From Hahella sp. CCB-MM4 (lineage in GTDB: Bacteria > Pseudomonadota > Gammaproteobacteria > Pseudomonadales > Oleiphilaceae): a DNA stretch of 64,000 nt. The notes below the pieces were generated by a model. It was not told where the DNA came from. It ran no database searches and was given only the letters and a program-made list of their open reading frames with translations. Below, one piece after another: positions 34,667 through 44,090 of the stretch. The DNA is taken from positions 62,001 through 126,000 of the forward strand of contig NZ_MRYI01000018.1 of the NCBI RefSeq assembly GCF_002260525.1, given 5' to 3'. A program made the position numbers and the translations under genes. How positions within the stretch are numbered: the first letter of the stretch is position 1; every line of letters starts with the position of its first letter.

Positions 34667-36568
34667 ATGCGTCTACCATTTTTTCCTGTCCCCGCAGAAG
34701 GGGAAACAGTATTTTCCGTTGTAGGCAGATGCGCTGAGCGATTAGGAATAGCCAACCACGAACTAATGTCGATTCTAATCGGCCAACGTTACGTCAAAAC
34801 ACTATTTTCTCCCCTCCCTGGCTATTTAGCCAAAATAGCCTTGGCAATGCCGAATGGACATCCTTGGCAGGACATTAGCCTACTAATAAAACATCATACA
34901 GCCCTACCTTATTTCACTTATTTTCATCCTAGCGATAAAAGACAATTAACTTTTAAGATGCTCTCTAAGGCGGAGAGCCCTAGGCCAATTATCGTTGGGA
35001 TGGGACTCACAATGTACCGTACACCCCCATCTCCAAAAAGTCCTCGTTTCTGCCTTAAATGCATCAACGAACAAATTGTAAATTACGGTTTTGCTTATTT
35101 TCTAGTAGCACACCAACTTCCAGGCGTTTCAGTTTGCTGGAAACATGATCAAGTGCTCTGTGACGGCTGTAATAATTGCGGCCGATACCCTTTGCCAGGT
35201 AAAAAGCTCACAATGCCAGGGCAGTGCCTTTGTAATTCATTCCAGCCAACAGCAGTGTCTACGCATTATGTAACTGCAGGTGCAAAATGGCTTGCTCGAA
35301 ATAGCGCCTATCTTCTTGACTCCAGGCCACCCGGAGACGCCCCGATCGATAAACTACGTAATGGAGTTATCTTATCTGGCTTTGGGAAAGGTTCTCTTGT
35401 GGAATATCCCCGGCTTGCCAGCGCCATTGAGGCTCAACTAGGTCTTAAAGTCCTCAGTTCTATCAACTATTCTGTATCGGAGAATGGTAAGCCCTCTGCC
35501 TGGTTACGACGCTATTTTTCTCATGCAAAAACAGGTCGGAAATTGTCCACCATCGCAGGACTGCTTATTTTGGCTGCTGCCTTCGAAAGCATTCAAGACT
35601 TCGAGAACAACATTACCATTACTCGAAATACTGCAGATAGTACATCAGTTCCTTCAGAAATAGCGCCACCAGAAAAATGGAAACTAAATCTGCAGAACAC
35701 TCTAAACAATTATGGATTCCGAATTTCCTCATGTGCAGCAGCGCTTAATACGACTACCTGGAAAATTGCAGCCACAGCACGAGATCAGAACATTCACATC
35801 CCTCTTTCCTCACACGCCACCCAACGAATAGGAATAAAGCGCCTTGCTCAGATTATTCGGCAACTTGAAAACGGCATTCAGAAAAAGCAGATTATGAACG
35901 ATCACAAAGTAAGCGAATGGAGTCTTCTACTGATTGAGTTATCCTACCCAAATCTCAGCATAGTTCGTAAGAAGAAAACTTCAGACATACTCCTTCAACG
36001 CCATAGAAAGGTGATCACAGATTTATTGGTCGAGATACCAGATGCAACCCGAAGTGATGTCCTAAAACGATTTCCTGGAATATACGATTACATGATTAAA
36101 AAGGATAAAGCGTGGTTTCAATCCATGATCGCCAAAACTAGAGGGCAACAGCCTGACAGGAGAGAGCCCCGGTTAGACTGGCAAGATATTGACTATAAAC
36201 TGTCAAAAGCTATTACCGAATCGGCCAAATTATTGCTATCAAGTGATATCAAACTAAAACGAATTACCGTAACCACATTGTTGTCAGAGCATGGTGAACT
36301 CCAAAGATATACAACCCAACCAGCGCGATTCCCTATGACTACAGAAGTACTCAATGAATTTGTTGAGACTAAAGAACAGTACCTGTTGCGGAAAGTGAGC
36401 TGGGGGATAAAACAGCTAATAGCTGCGGATTTGGAAATCAGCATTAATAGCTTGAGACGCATGTGCGGCATTCCTGCACGCAAGCTGGATCCTTATATTG
36501 ACGAAATCCGCTCATTAATCTACAGATTTGGTGGGCAAGTAGCGAAACGATCAAAGCTAGAGGAATAG
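34667..36568 (+). CDS. tnsD: TniQ/TnsD-family target-site protein
   Basis: Sequence-specific target selector. The 633-aa protein begins with the TniQ domain (LPFFPVPAEGETVFSVVGRCAERLGIANHELMSILIG), followed by zinc-finger cysteines (CLKC near 129-132; CWKHDQVLCDGCNNC near 158-172). A long C-terminal part with several helix-turn-helix-like segments (for example TRSDVLKRFPGIYDYMIKKDKAWF) would read the attachment site. Its length, much longer than the roughly 400-aa TniQ of CRISPR-associated elements, fits a TnsD that binds a fixed chromosomal site. No cas genes or tnsE are present. By position the site is the ssb-MFS junction. Confidence 0.9.
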   Translation: MRLPFFPVPAEGETVFSVVGRCAERLGIANHELMSILIGQRYVKTLFSPLPGYLAKIALAMPNGHPWQDISLLIKHHTALPYFTYFHPSDKRQLTFKMLSKAESPRPIIVGMGLTMYRTPPSPKSPRFCLKCINEQIVNYGFAYFLVAHQLPGVSVCWKHDQVLCDGCNNCGRYPLPGKKLTMPGQCLCNSFQPTAVSTHYVTAGAKWLARNSAYLLDSRPPGDAPIDKLRNGVILSGFGKGSLVEYPRLASAIEAQLGLKVLSSINYSVSENGKPSAWLRRYFSHAKTGRKLSTIAGLLILAAAFESIQDFENNITITRNTADSTSVPSEIAPPEKWKLNLQNTLNNYGFRISSCAAALNTTTWKIAATARDQNIHIPLSSHATQRIGIKRLAQIIRQLENGIQKKQIMNDHKVSEWSLLLIELSYPNLSIVRKKKTSDILLQRHRKVITDLLVEIPDATRSDVLKRFPGIYDYMIKKDKAWFQSMIAKTRGQQPDRREPRLDWQDIDYKLSKAITESAKLLLSSDIKLKRITVTTLLSEHGELQRYTTQPARFPMTTEVLNEFVETKEQYLLRKVSWGIKQLIAADLEISINSLRRMCGIPARKLDPYIDEIRSLIYRFGGQVAKRSKLEE

Positions 36569-36990
36569 AAGAACCATCCCCTTTCAGCCCCCTGAACCAT
36601 AACCCTCTCAGTGGAACAATTTATCCAGCTTGAAACTTAGGGCTTGATTTTATCCATACTTCCATCTTTGACTGCTATCACTTGTATTTTAAATTCAGAG
36701 AGAAGATGTTTACCAACTTCCGGAGGTGAGACACTTTCATCGAAAGAAGCTCAACTAAGTCTTTAAAAGGTCCTGTGTTATTTCTACCACCAGATCTGAC
36801 TCACTGTATACCTCCCCTAAACTTTTGGCTTACCCAATTGGCATATTTTGCCTCGTCAAGCAATTGAGTATGCTGGGCTTATAGATGAATGCGCACAGCT
36901 TGTCTATGTTTAAGCACCTATTATTAGATTGCGTGCTACATTATACCAGGTAAACATTGAGCCTACCTCTTGATTTAGCGAAAGCTCATT
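36569..36990. other. Non-coding stretch after tniQ
   Basis: About 420 bp with no convincing gene. No CRISPR-like repeats or terminator hairpin with a T-run were found. Confidence 0.4.
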
Positions 36991-37731
36991 ATGGACACAA
37001 TCGATAATTGGAAGTATTCGCCCCCAAATTTTAACCATTGTGATAATTTTAGCTCTATGGAAAAGTTAGACTCTCTTAGTTTATATGGAAAATCTCTCGA
37101 GCTATCTGCTAAGTCTATTACAAGCTTAGCCATCATTTGTTATTTCTCAGGATGGCAGTACGTTAATGAGTATTTTTCCACTTTCAACATTAATCGGTCT
37201 AGCTTTTCATTTAATGACTATACAGTCTTCACATATTCCTTTTCCGTTGTTGCAAATTTATTTGAGGTCATTACAAGGTTCAAGTGGATATCACTAATTT
37301 GGATTATTCCATTTATACTTTTTCTATTAGGGCCTTATATAGCCAAGCGCATGAAGAATATTCTTCCAAGACTATTCATTTTAAAGGTTTGGTCGTGGAT
37401 TTTTATAATTATTTCAGTTTACTTTTTCTCCAAACAAGCTGGCACGTTAGACGCGGAAAAGGTAATGAATAGGAATGCAAGACCAGTAGACATTATTTTT
37501 TCACATAGCTTTTACGACAATCTATCATTAAATAAGGGCGAGAATTTTTCATCGCAAATTATTGAAGATATCAAGAAAGCATCTAGAACTGGAGCATTAG
37601 CACTAATATGGCGAACTTCTGATGAAACTATAATATTAATGTTCGGAAGCAGTGGAAAATTCCATGGAAAGCCTATAGAAATACTTAGAATAAATAATAG
37701 CGAGATTATCACAGTTTTTTCCAAGCCCTGA
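36991..37731 (+). CDS. Unrecognised integral membrane protein
   Basis: A 246-aa protein of no family I recognise. It has about three to four hydrophobic segments: roughly residues 42-62 (SITSLAIICYFSGWQYV), 72-92 (weaker), 98-115 (WISLIWIIPFILFLLGPYIA) and 126-146 (ILKVWSWIFIIISVYFFSK). A soluble C-terminal domain of about 100 residues follows (ARPVDIIFSHSFYDNLSLNKGENF...TGALALIWRTSDETIILMFG). Base composition is very AT-rich, unlike the host, which points to recent transfer as cargo. It is followed closely by a gene for a secreted protein, and the two probably form one unit. Function unknown. Confidence 0.65.
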   Translation: MDTIDNWKYSPPNFNHCDNFSSMEKLDSLSLYGKSLELSAKSITSLAIICYFSGWQYVNEYFSTFNINRSSFSFNDYTVFTYSFSVVANLFEVITRFKWISLIWIIPFILFLLGPYIAKRMKNILPRLFILKVWSWIFIIISVYFFSKQAGTLDAEKVMNRNARPVDIIFSHSFYDNLSLNKGENFSSQIIEDIKKASRTGALALIWRTSDETIILMFGSSGKFHGKPIEILRINNSEIITVFSKP

Positions 37732-37744
37732 CAGGGAGGCAAAT

Positions 37745-38401
37745 ATGAATAGATTTATTGCTTTTATATGTTTTATATTAACTTCTACAGACTTGTTAGC
37801 TGACCCTAACTTAAAGTACAAATACATACAGGACAAGTATGGACATAATTTAGGAGTCGAATATTCAGCAGGCAAGTACGAAATTTCTGGTGAGCTTGCA
37901 TTAGCAGAAAAAGATAAAAAGATATTATTTATTGAGTGTAAAAGAAAAATAGTTCTGGACAATGAATATTATATGCGTCGAACTGTTAGAAATTGCTCAA
38001 ATAACATGGCCGAATGGCCACCAGAACTAGTAGAGTATGTAACAGTCTCATTAGGTACAAGTGTTACCTTAGGTGGACCTCCTAGTACTTGCGGTGTTTG
38101 CACAGAAATCCCATATGCTAAATTTGAATTGCCAAAAGGTGTTAATATTGACCCTTCTATTCATGTTCTTCCGATTACCCCAACACTAGAAATTCTTGAA
38201 GCTTTAGTGTTAGAGCAGACCAATAACCATGATACGAGTAGTGATAAAGATCCCGAAGATCCTTATCATCGTCCTTTTGATGACAAACCAGAATCTGGAG
38301 GACTCAACCCTGGTGGTCTCAACCCTGGTGGTCTCAACCCTGGTGGTCTCAACCCTGGTGGTCTCAACCCTGGTGGATTCAATCTTGGCGGAGGTCTTTA
38401 A
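37745..38401 (+). CDS. Secreted protein with C-terminal NPGGL repeats
   Basis: A 218-aa protein with a signal peptide (NRFIAFICFILTSTDLLADP, cleavage after about residue 19). It has a domain of about 150 residues with several cysteines (FIECKR, RNCSNN, PSTCGVCTE) and a C-terminal tail of tandem pentapeptides GGLNP, five near-perfect copies ending GGFNLGGGL. The repeat is encoded by 15-bp units at 38303-38392. No family recognised. The start is set by a strong AGGGAGG site 14 bases after the membrane-protein gene, so the two are likely one transcript. It is the last gene before the spaced transposon end. Confidence 0.7.
   Translation: MNRFIAFICFILTSTDLLADPNLKYKYIQDKYGHNLGVEYSAGKYEISGELALAEKDKKILFIECKRKIVLDNEYYMRRTVRNCSNNMAEWPPELVEYVTVSLGTSVTLGGPPSTCGVCTEIPYAKFELPKGVNIDPSIHVLPITPTLEILEALVLEQTNNHDTSSDKDPEDPYHRPFDDKPESGGLNPGGLNPGGLNPGGLNPGGLNPGGFNLGGGL
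38303..38392 (+). repeat. 15-bp tandem repeat encoding NPGGL
   Basis: Six units of form CTCAACCCTGGTGGT, starting at 38303, 38318, 38333, 38348, 38363 and 38378. The first four are identical, the fifth differs in its last base and the sixth is degenerate. Such a repeat can change copy number by slippage without shifting the frame. Confidence 0.9.
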
Positions 38402-38814
38402 TAACAGCGCTATGCTGTTGGTAGTCTGAGCTTGATCTGGCAGACACTTATTATATAAGCATCTGTCAGTTCAAACGATTGAGCTCTCTCACCTTAACTA
38501 TTACCATCAAGTCTAAACTTAACATTTGGAGTTAGGTATCCGGCATACAAAGCAATATGTTACCGCAGCACTGGGCTCTTGAGCGCAATAGGTATAGCAA
38601 AGATAATTTACAAAGACAGTTAGGCTTGGATGCAAATTTAGCCAAAACGAAATATCGTGATTTTGATCGGATAAGAAACACATGGCCCGAGACATAACTC
38701 TCGCCTTAAATTGAAGGTATCTCTATAAAGCCAACATACACTTAAGCATGTCGTGCTTACAAAATAATGACATTCGCTACACAATCCACACATACTCTAC
38801 TAACTTCCCTCCTG
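38402..38814. other. Non-coding stretch at the spaced transposon end
   Basis: About 410 bp between the last cargo gene and the innermost TnsB-type site. No gene, tRNA or CRISPR repeat seen. Confidence 0.4.
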
Positions 38815-38945
38815 ACAGTGACAGCGGGTTTTGGCATGCGGAATTCAGCATCGTACCTATAAATCAGTGAGTGACAAACAGTTTTGGCTGCTCAATATTT
38901 GTAACTTATTGATTTCCAGCCCTAGTGAGTGACAAAATATTTTGG
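38815..38945 (-). repeat. Spaced transposon end: three TnsB-type sites
   Basis: Inverted copies of the left-end site lie at 38815-38834, 38868-38887 and 38926-38945. They share the form GAGTGACA-N6-TTTTGG (the innermost has CAGTGACA). Centre-to-centre spacings are 53 and 58 bp, as in the Tn7 left end. The outermost is 9 bp from the presumed terminus at 38954. Confidence 0.85.
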
Positions 38946-38959
38946 CACTTGGCACCCAA

Positions 38960-40342
38960 TTACCCCTCGGCTCGCGCAGCCAGAGGGTGTTTATAAAGCG
39001 CCTCCTCATCAAGGCACTTTCGATCAATCTTTAAATATGCAAGATGCTCTTCTACCACCAAGGTTACATCCTGCACTCCGGGAATATTACCCAACTGCTG
39101 ACTCACCTGCTCGGCTGAGCCATGCTCAAAAGGCCTTAAAGGCAAAACAAGACTGGTGGTATAAGGCGGTTCAGGCATGGACATTGTCAGGATCGTCCAT
39201 ACTAAACCTATCGTTGCACAAAGGCCATAGACGGCCGCCAGACCGCCCATATCATAGGCTACACCTCCCAGAGTTCCTCCGAGAAATGCCCCTAAAAATT
39301 GCGAACTGGAATATACCCCCATCGCAGTCCCCCGCATACCAGCAGGAGCCACTTTACTGACCAAAGAAGGCAGCGTCGCCTCCAGATAGTTAAATGCCAC
39401 AAAGAAGCAGAATAGCAACAGAGTAAAAGATATGAAGCCTGTCATACCCCAGATTTCTGCCAATAGAGCCACTGTCAGCAGCAAGACCGCCCCTTGAAAG
39501 AAGCGGCGGATTTGCCGGCGTTTTTCTCCGATGATAATTAAGGGAACCATCGAGACAAATGCCCCAAAAATGACGGCCAGATAGAAATACCCGTGTTGGG
39601 CCTTCTCAAAGCCAAACTGATTTAACAGAGAGATAGGAATGGCCACAAACAACGCTGTCATCACCAAATGAAGAGAGAAGATTCCCCAATTCAGACGCAT
39701 CAGCTCCTTGTTCCCAAAAACAGAGCTGAGAGACCCTGTCACCACCTGGGTTTCCAGATGCCTTTTCGATTGAACCGCCTGGGGCACTCTTGTCAGTAAC
39801 AACATCCCGACAACCGCCAGACCTGCCGTCACCCAGAACACGCCACTTAAACCAAAGCTGGCCGTCAAAATAGGTCCTAACACGAGTGCCACGGCAAATG
39901 AGAGACCAATCGTCATCCCGACAGTTGCCATCGCTTTGGTGCGATTCTCTTCCCGGGTAAGATCGCTCAACAGCGCCATCAATACGCTGGCAATAGCGCC
40001 AGCGCCCTGAAGTACACGGCCAACAATCACGCCATAGATTGATGAACTGCTGGCAGCAACAACACTACCCAGAGCAAACAGTACAAGGCCGATAAAAATC
40101 ATTTTTTTACGACCCAGCTTGTCGGACAGGATTCCGAATGGGATCTGCAGTACCGCCTGACTTAGTCCATATACACCGATGGCAAGTCCCAAAAGTGTCG
40201 GATTAGCTCCCTGCAAGCTCTGCCCTTCCACCATAAAAACCGGCAGAACCATGAACAAACCGAGCATCCGCATGGCATAAAGCGAAGCAAGAATAGAAAC
40301 CGAGCGTTTCTCGGCCGGTAGTAAACTATTGGTCGATTTCAT
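38960..40342 (-). CDS. Major facilitator superfamily transporter
   Basis: Inner-membrane transporter with about 12 helices followed by a soluble tail of about 70 residues. The 460-aa protein begins SILASLYAMRMLGLFMVLPVFM and has the MFS loop motif GILSDKLGRKKMIFIGLVLF (DxxGRKK). The C-terminal tail (VSQQLGNIPGVQDVTLVVEEHLAYLKIDRKCLDEEALYKH) looks like a small heavy-metal-associated-type fold. Genes of this type sit between uvrA and ssb in many gammaproteobacteria; the substrate is not known. The start at 40342 is by homology; a longer frame reaches 40390, and neither has a good ribosome site. The Tn7-like element begins 5 bp beyond its stop codon. Confidence 0.88.
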   Translation of the reverse strand: MKSTNSLLPAEKRSVSILASLYAMRMLGLFMVLPVFMVEGQSLQGANPTLLGLAIGVYGLSQAVLQIPFGILSDKLGRKKMIFIGLVLFALGSVVAASSSSIYGVIVGRVLQGAGAIASVLMALLSDLTREENRTKAMATVGMTIGLSFAVALVLGPILTASFGLSGVFWVTAGLAVVGMLLLTRVPQAVQSKRHLETQVVTGSLSSVFGNKELMRLNWGIFSLHLVMTALFVAIPISLLNQFGFEKAQHGYFYLAVIFGAFVSMVPLIIIGEKRRQIRRFFQGAVLLLTVALLAEIWGMTGFISFTLLLFCFFVAFNYLEATLPSLVSKVAPAGMRGTAMGVYSSSQFLGAFLGGTLGGVAYDMGGLAAVYGLCATIGLVWTILTMSMPEPPYTTSLVLPLRPFEHGSAEQVSQQLGNIPGVQDVTLVVEEHLAYLKIDRKCLDEEALYKHPLAARAEG

Positions 40343-40463
40343 ACGAAAAAAGACTGCCTGGGCAAAAAAGGCGTCATTGTAGCATTTCATCGGACCCAGT
40401 TTAATGTCTCAATCCCTACTCTGAAGGAGTTCAACTTTATTGTAATAATTCGCAGCAACTCTC

Positions 40464-40480
40464 CTGACAATTTCTGTCAG
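40464..40480. promoter_or_regulatory. Inverted repeat in the uvrA-MFS divergent region
   Basis: CTGACA-atttc-TGTCAG is a perfect 6-bp inverted repeat between the divergent starts. It may be an operator. It is not a canonical LexA box. Confidence 0.4.
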
Positions 40481-40508
40481 TATGGTTACAGAACAAGAGA
40501 CAATGCGG

Positions 40509-40538
40509 TTAGTAAACTCCTGCCCAGAGCCTTATAAT
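40509..40538 (+). promoter_or_regulatory. Candidate uvrA promoter
   Basis: A consensus TATAAT at 40533-40538 with a weak -35 (TTAGTA at 40509) 18 bp upstream, 32 bp before the uvrA ATG. Confidence 0.5.
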
Positions 40539-40570
40539 GGCCGGTTTATTTCATCGGGTAAGCAGGATTT

Positions 40571-43396
40571 ATGGACACTATTCAGGTCCGCGGCGCACGC
40601 ACGCACAACCTTAAGAATATCGATCTCGAACTCCCCCGGGATAAGCTGATTGTTATTACCGGCTTGTCAGGATCCGGCAAATCATCGTTGGCCTTCGATA
40701 CATTATATGCGGAGGGTCAGCGCCGCTACGTGGAGTCGCTCTCGACTTACGCCCGGCAGTTTCTGTCCATGATGGAAAAGCCGGATGTTGATCATATCGA
40801 AGGGCTGTCACCGGCCATCAGTATCGAGCAGAAGTCCACGTCCCACAATCCTCGCTCAACCGTTGGCACCATTACTGAAATATACGACTATCTGCGACTG
40901 CTGTTTGCCCGGGTGGGAGAGCCCCGCTGCCCTGACCACGATATTGTTCTGGAAGCTCAGACCGTCAGCCAGATGGTTGACCGTATTATGGCACTTCCTG
41001 AAAACAGCAAATGGATGTTGTTGGCTCCGGTAGTCCGCAACCGCAAAGGCGAGCATTTGCACGTCATCGACGGCCTAAAATCCCAGGGATTCATCCGCGC
41101 CAGAATCGACGGCATTGTTGTCGACCTGGACGATACTCCGGAGCTGGATAAAAAACGTAAGCACACCATCGAAGCGGTGGTTGACAGGCTTAAGATCCGC
41201 GAAGATATCCAGACACGTCTGGCAGAATCTATCGAGACCTGTATAGAAATAGCCGAAGGTATTGTGATTGCCGCCCCCATGGATCAGGAAGGTGAAGAGC
41301 TGATCTTTTCAGCCAAATTTGCCTGTCCGACCTGCGGCTATAGCGTCAGCGAACTAGAACCCAGAGTCTTCTCCTTTAACAACCCTGCCGGCGCGTGTAG
41401 CGCCTGTGACGGCCTCGGAGTCAAACAATATTTCGACCCCGGAAAGGTTGTTGAACGTCCGGAACTGACGTTAGCGGAAGGTGCAATCAAAGGATGGGAC
41501 AGGCGTAGTGTATTTTATTTCCAGATGATGAGCAGTCTTGCTGATCACTTCGACGTCGATATCGATACTGCTTACATTGATTTGCCAGAGAGTTTCCGCA
41601 AAGCCCTCCTCTCTGGAAGTGGAAACACCAGCATTAAATTCAAGTATGTAAATAGTCGGGGCGATATTGTATTTCGCGAACATCCGTTTGAAGGCGTTAT
41701 TCCCAATATGGAAAGACGCTACCGGGAAACGGATTCCCAGATGGTCAGGGATGAATTGTCGAAGTTTCTAACCCAAAGATCCTGCCCGGATTGTGATGGC
41801 AGCCGCCTGAAAAAATCCTCACGGCATGTTTTCGTAGATAACAGAAATCTTCCTGAAATCTCGCATCTGGCAATCGGTGAAGCCGGACAGTTTTTCCAGC
41901 AATTAAATCTGACTGGAAGAAAAGGAGAGATCGGAGCGAAGATCATCAAAGAAATCCAACTTCGACTGCAGTTTCTGATCAACGTTGGCCTGGACTATCT
42001 TTCCCTTGATCGCAGTGCTGAAACACTTTCCGGAGGCGAAGCCCAGCGTATTCGACTAGCCAGCCAGATTGGAGCGGGGCTGGTTGGAGTCATGTATGTT
42101 CTCGATGAACCTTCAATCGGTTTGCACCAACGGGATAATGATCGCTTATTGGCGACGCTCAACCATCTCAGAGATCTAGGTAACACCGTCATTGTGGTTG
42201 AACACGATGAAGATGCCATCCGAACAGCTGACTACGTTGTAGACATCGGCCCTGGCGCCGGTGTACATGGCGGGGAAATTGTGGCCCAGGGCAGCCCAGA
42301 GCAAATCATGGCCTCCAGCCACTCTGTCACGGGGCAGTATCTCAGCGGTAAAAAAGAAATATCCATACCTTCACAGCGAGTACCAGCAGACCCTAAAAAA
42401 CAGCTCGTTGTTAAGGGGGCTCAAGGCAACAATCTTAAAAATGTAACGCTAAAAATTCCTGTAGGATTGTTTACTTGTGTGACAGGGGTTTCAGGTTCAG
42501 GCAAGTCCACGCTGATAAATGGCACCCTCTATCCGGTTGCTGCTCAAAAGCTCAATTTGGCAACAACATTAAGTGCAGAGAAACATCAGGCCGTAGAAGG
42601 TCTTGATCAGTTCGACAAGGTCATTGACATTGACCAGAGCCCTATAGGGCGAACGCCACGCTCAAACCCTGCAACCTATACTCAGATCTTCACCCCAATA
42701 AGAGAACTCTTCGCAGCCACTCAGGAAGCAAGATCCAGAGGTTATAAACCTGGGCGATTCAGCTTCAATGTCCGCGGCGGTCGCTGTGAGGCCTGTCAGG
42801 GCGACGGAGTGATCAAAGTTGAAATGCACTTCCTGCCGGACCTCTATGTACCCTGCGATATCTGCAAAGGTAAACGTTACAATCGTGAGACTCTGGAAGT
42901 CGTTTACAAAGGAAAGTCTATTCATGACGTCCTGGAAATGACCGTTGAAGATGCCAGGGAGTTTTTTGATGCGATTCCTGTCATTTCCAAAAAGCTCCAA
43001 ACACTGATTGACGTAGGTCTATCATATATACGCCTTGGTCAGAGCGCGGTCACCCTTTCCGGCGGAGAAGCCCAGCGGGTAAAACTGAGTCGTGAACTCT
43101 CCAAGCGCGACACGGGCAAAACACTCTATATCCTTGATGAACCAACTACCGGCCTTCATTTCCATGACATCGATCAGCTGCTTAGAGTACTTCATCGACT
43201 AAGAGATCATGGAAACACCATCGTGGTTATCGAGCATAATCTTGATGTTATCAAAACGGCTGACTGGATTGTCGACCTTGGACCGGAAGGTGGAAATGGT
43301 GGAGGTGAAATTATTGCTGAGGGGCCACCAGAATCCGTTCAGGATGTCGAGAGATCCCATACTGCGCGTTTCCTTAAACGCATGCTAAACGGCTGA
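40571..43396 (+). CDS. uvrA: Excinuclease ABC subunit UvrA
   Basis: Damage-recognition ATPase of nucleotide excision repair, acting as a dimer with UvrB. The 941-aa length matches E. coli (940). It has two ABC ATPase modules: Walker [10 protein letters not shown] near residue 31 and GVSGSGKST near 640, signature motifs [11 protein letters not shown] and [11 protein letters not shown], and Walker [11 protein letters not shown] and [10 protein letters not shown]. Zinc modules are CPTCG...CSACDGLG near 253-280 and CEACQGDG...CDICKGKR near 740-767. It is divergent from the MFS gene and followed by a good terminator at 43423. Confidence 0.98.
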   Translation: MDTIQVRGARTHNLKNIDLELPRDKLIVITGLSGSGKSSLAFDTLYAEGQRRYVESLSTYARQFLSMMEKPDVDHIEGLSPAISIEQKSTSHNPRSTVGTITEIYDYLRLLFARVGEPRCPDHDIVLEAQTVSQMVDRIMALPENSKWMLLAPVVRNRKGEHLHVIDGLKSQGFIRARIDGIVVDLDDTPELDKKRKHTIEAVVDRLKIREDIQTRLAESIETCIEIAEGIVIAAPMDQEGEELIFSAKFACPTCGYSVSELEPRVFSFNNPAGACSACDGLGVKQYFDPGKVVERPELTLAEGAIKGWDRRSVFYFQMMSSLADHFDVDIDTAYIDLPESFRKALLSGSGNTSIKFKYVNSRGDIVFREHPFEGVIPNMERRYRETDSQMVRDELSKFLTQRSCPDCDGSRLKKSSRHVFVDNRNLPEISHLAIGEAGQFFQQLNLTGRKGEIGAKIIKEIQLRLQFLINVGLDYLSLDRSAETLSGGEAQRIRLASQIGAGLVGVMYVLDEPSIGLHQRDNDRLLATLNHLRDLGNTVIVVEHDEDAIRTADYVVDIGPGAGVHGGEIVAQGSPEQIMASSHSVTGQYLSGKKEISIPSQRVPADPKKQLVVKGAQGNNLKNVTLKIPVGLFTCVTGVSGSGKSTLINGTLYPVAAQKLNLATTLSAEKHQAVEGLDQFDKVIDIDQSPIGRTPRSNPATYTQIFTPIRELFAATQEARSRGYKPGRFSFNVRGGRCEACQGDGVIKVEMHFLPDLYVPCDICKGKRYNRETLEVVYKGKSIHDVLEMTVEDAREFFDAIPVISKKLQTLIDVGLSYIRLGQSAVTLSGGEAQRVKLSRELSKRDTGKTLYILDEPTTGLHFHDIDQLLRVLHRLRDHGNTIVVIEHNLDVIKTADWIVDLGPEGGNGGGEIIAEGPPESVQDVERSHTARFLKRMLNG

Positions 43397-43422
43397 CAGA
43401 TTTACCAAAAAATAACCCAATC

Positions 43423-43450
43423 AAAAAGCGAACCCAGTTCGCTTTTTTTA
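43423..43450 (+). terminator. Rho-independent terminator after uvrA
   Basis: The stem AGCGAAC-cca-GTTCGCT is followed by TTTTTT, about 30 bases beyond the uvrA stop. Confidence 0.9.
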
Positions 43451-43517
43451 TACTACAAGTGCGCTGAGCGGAATTCATTCCTTGCCGATAGAGGTTATCA
43501 CTTCAACAGAAATTGCC

Positions 43518-43575
43518 GCTATAACTATGGCCTCTATAACTGTGGCCTCTATAACTGTGGCCTCTATAATTTAGG
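43518..43575. repeat. 15-bp tandem repeat between uvrA and rplQ
   Basis: Nearly four units of form TCTATAACTGTGGCC, starting at 43518, 43533, 43548 and 43563. Units 2 and 3 are identical; units 1 and 4 are diverged or cut short. It lies between the two facing terminators and is not part of a credible gene. Confidence 0.85.
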
Positions 43576-43577
43576 CA

Positions 43578-43603
43578 TAAAAAAACCGCCCATATGGGCG
43601 GCT
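43578..43603 (-). terminator. Rho-independent terminator of the alpha operon
   Basis: On the minus strand GCCGCCCATATGGGCGG is followed by TTTTTTT, 30 bases beyond the rplQ stop. It ends the long ribosomal transcription block. Confidence 0.9.
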
Positions 43604-43632
43604 CTTTTTGCATCAGAAGCACGTCGAAGAAT

Positions 43633-44022
43633 TTATTCTTCGTCTGCATCTTCCACGTCAACAACAGGACGGTCAACCAGCTCAACATACGCCATTGGGG
43701 CGCTGTCGCCTGCACGGAAACCGCACTTGAGAATGCGAAGGTAACCGCCAGGACGTGCCTGATAACGTGGGCCCAGCTCATTGAACAACTTGGTGACCGC
43801 ATCACGATCACGCAGACGAGCAAACGCCAAGCGGCGGTTTGCAACGCTGTCATTTTTAGCCAGGGTGATGAGAGGCTCAGCCACTCTTCTCAGCTCTTTC
43901 GCTTTAGGCAACGTGGTTTTAATCAGCTCGTGCTCTACCAACGATGCCGCCATATTCCGGAACATCGACTTGCGATGCGCGCTAGTCCGGTTAAATTTAC
44001 GACCACTTTTACGATGACGCAT
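43633..44022 (-). CDS. rplQ: 50S ribosomal protein L17
   Basis: Large-subunit protein near the peptide exit tunnel. The 129-aa product begins [32 protein letters not shown], which is diagnostic for L17. After the conserved core ([39 protein letters not shown]) it ends in a short acidic tail DVEDADEE. It is the last gene of the alpha operon, 68 bp after rpoA, and is followed by a strong terminator. Confidence 0.97.
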   Translation of the reverse strand: MRHRKSGRKFNRTSAHRKSMFRNMAASLVEHELIKTTLPKAKELRRVAEPLITLAKNDSVANRRLAFARLRDRDAVTKLFNELGPRYQARPGGYLRILKCGFRAGDSAPMAYVELVDRPVVDVEDADEE

Positions 44023-44090
44023 CTTCTTTATCCTTCAACCTCAGTGAGGGCTCAACTGTGGCCGAACTTCGACGAGTCCGGCCTAATAGC

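Noticed and set aside
34667..36568. CRISPR-guided transposon
   Set aside because: The TniQ protein is long like TnsD, and no cas6, cas7, cas8, cas12k or repeat array exists in the element.
38929..39360. A 143-aa plus-strand reading frame
   Set aside because: It runs antisense through the MFS C-terminus, begins in the transposon end and has no domain.
40474..40491. LexA-like box upstream of uvrA (CTGT...ACAG)
   Set aside because: The half-sites CTG and CAG are 12 bases apart; the gammaproteobacterial LexA box needs 10. The perfect palindrome next to it is a different sequence.
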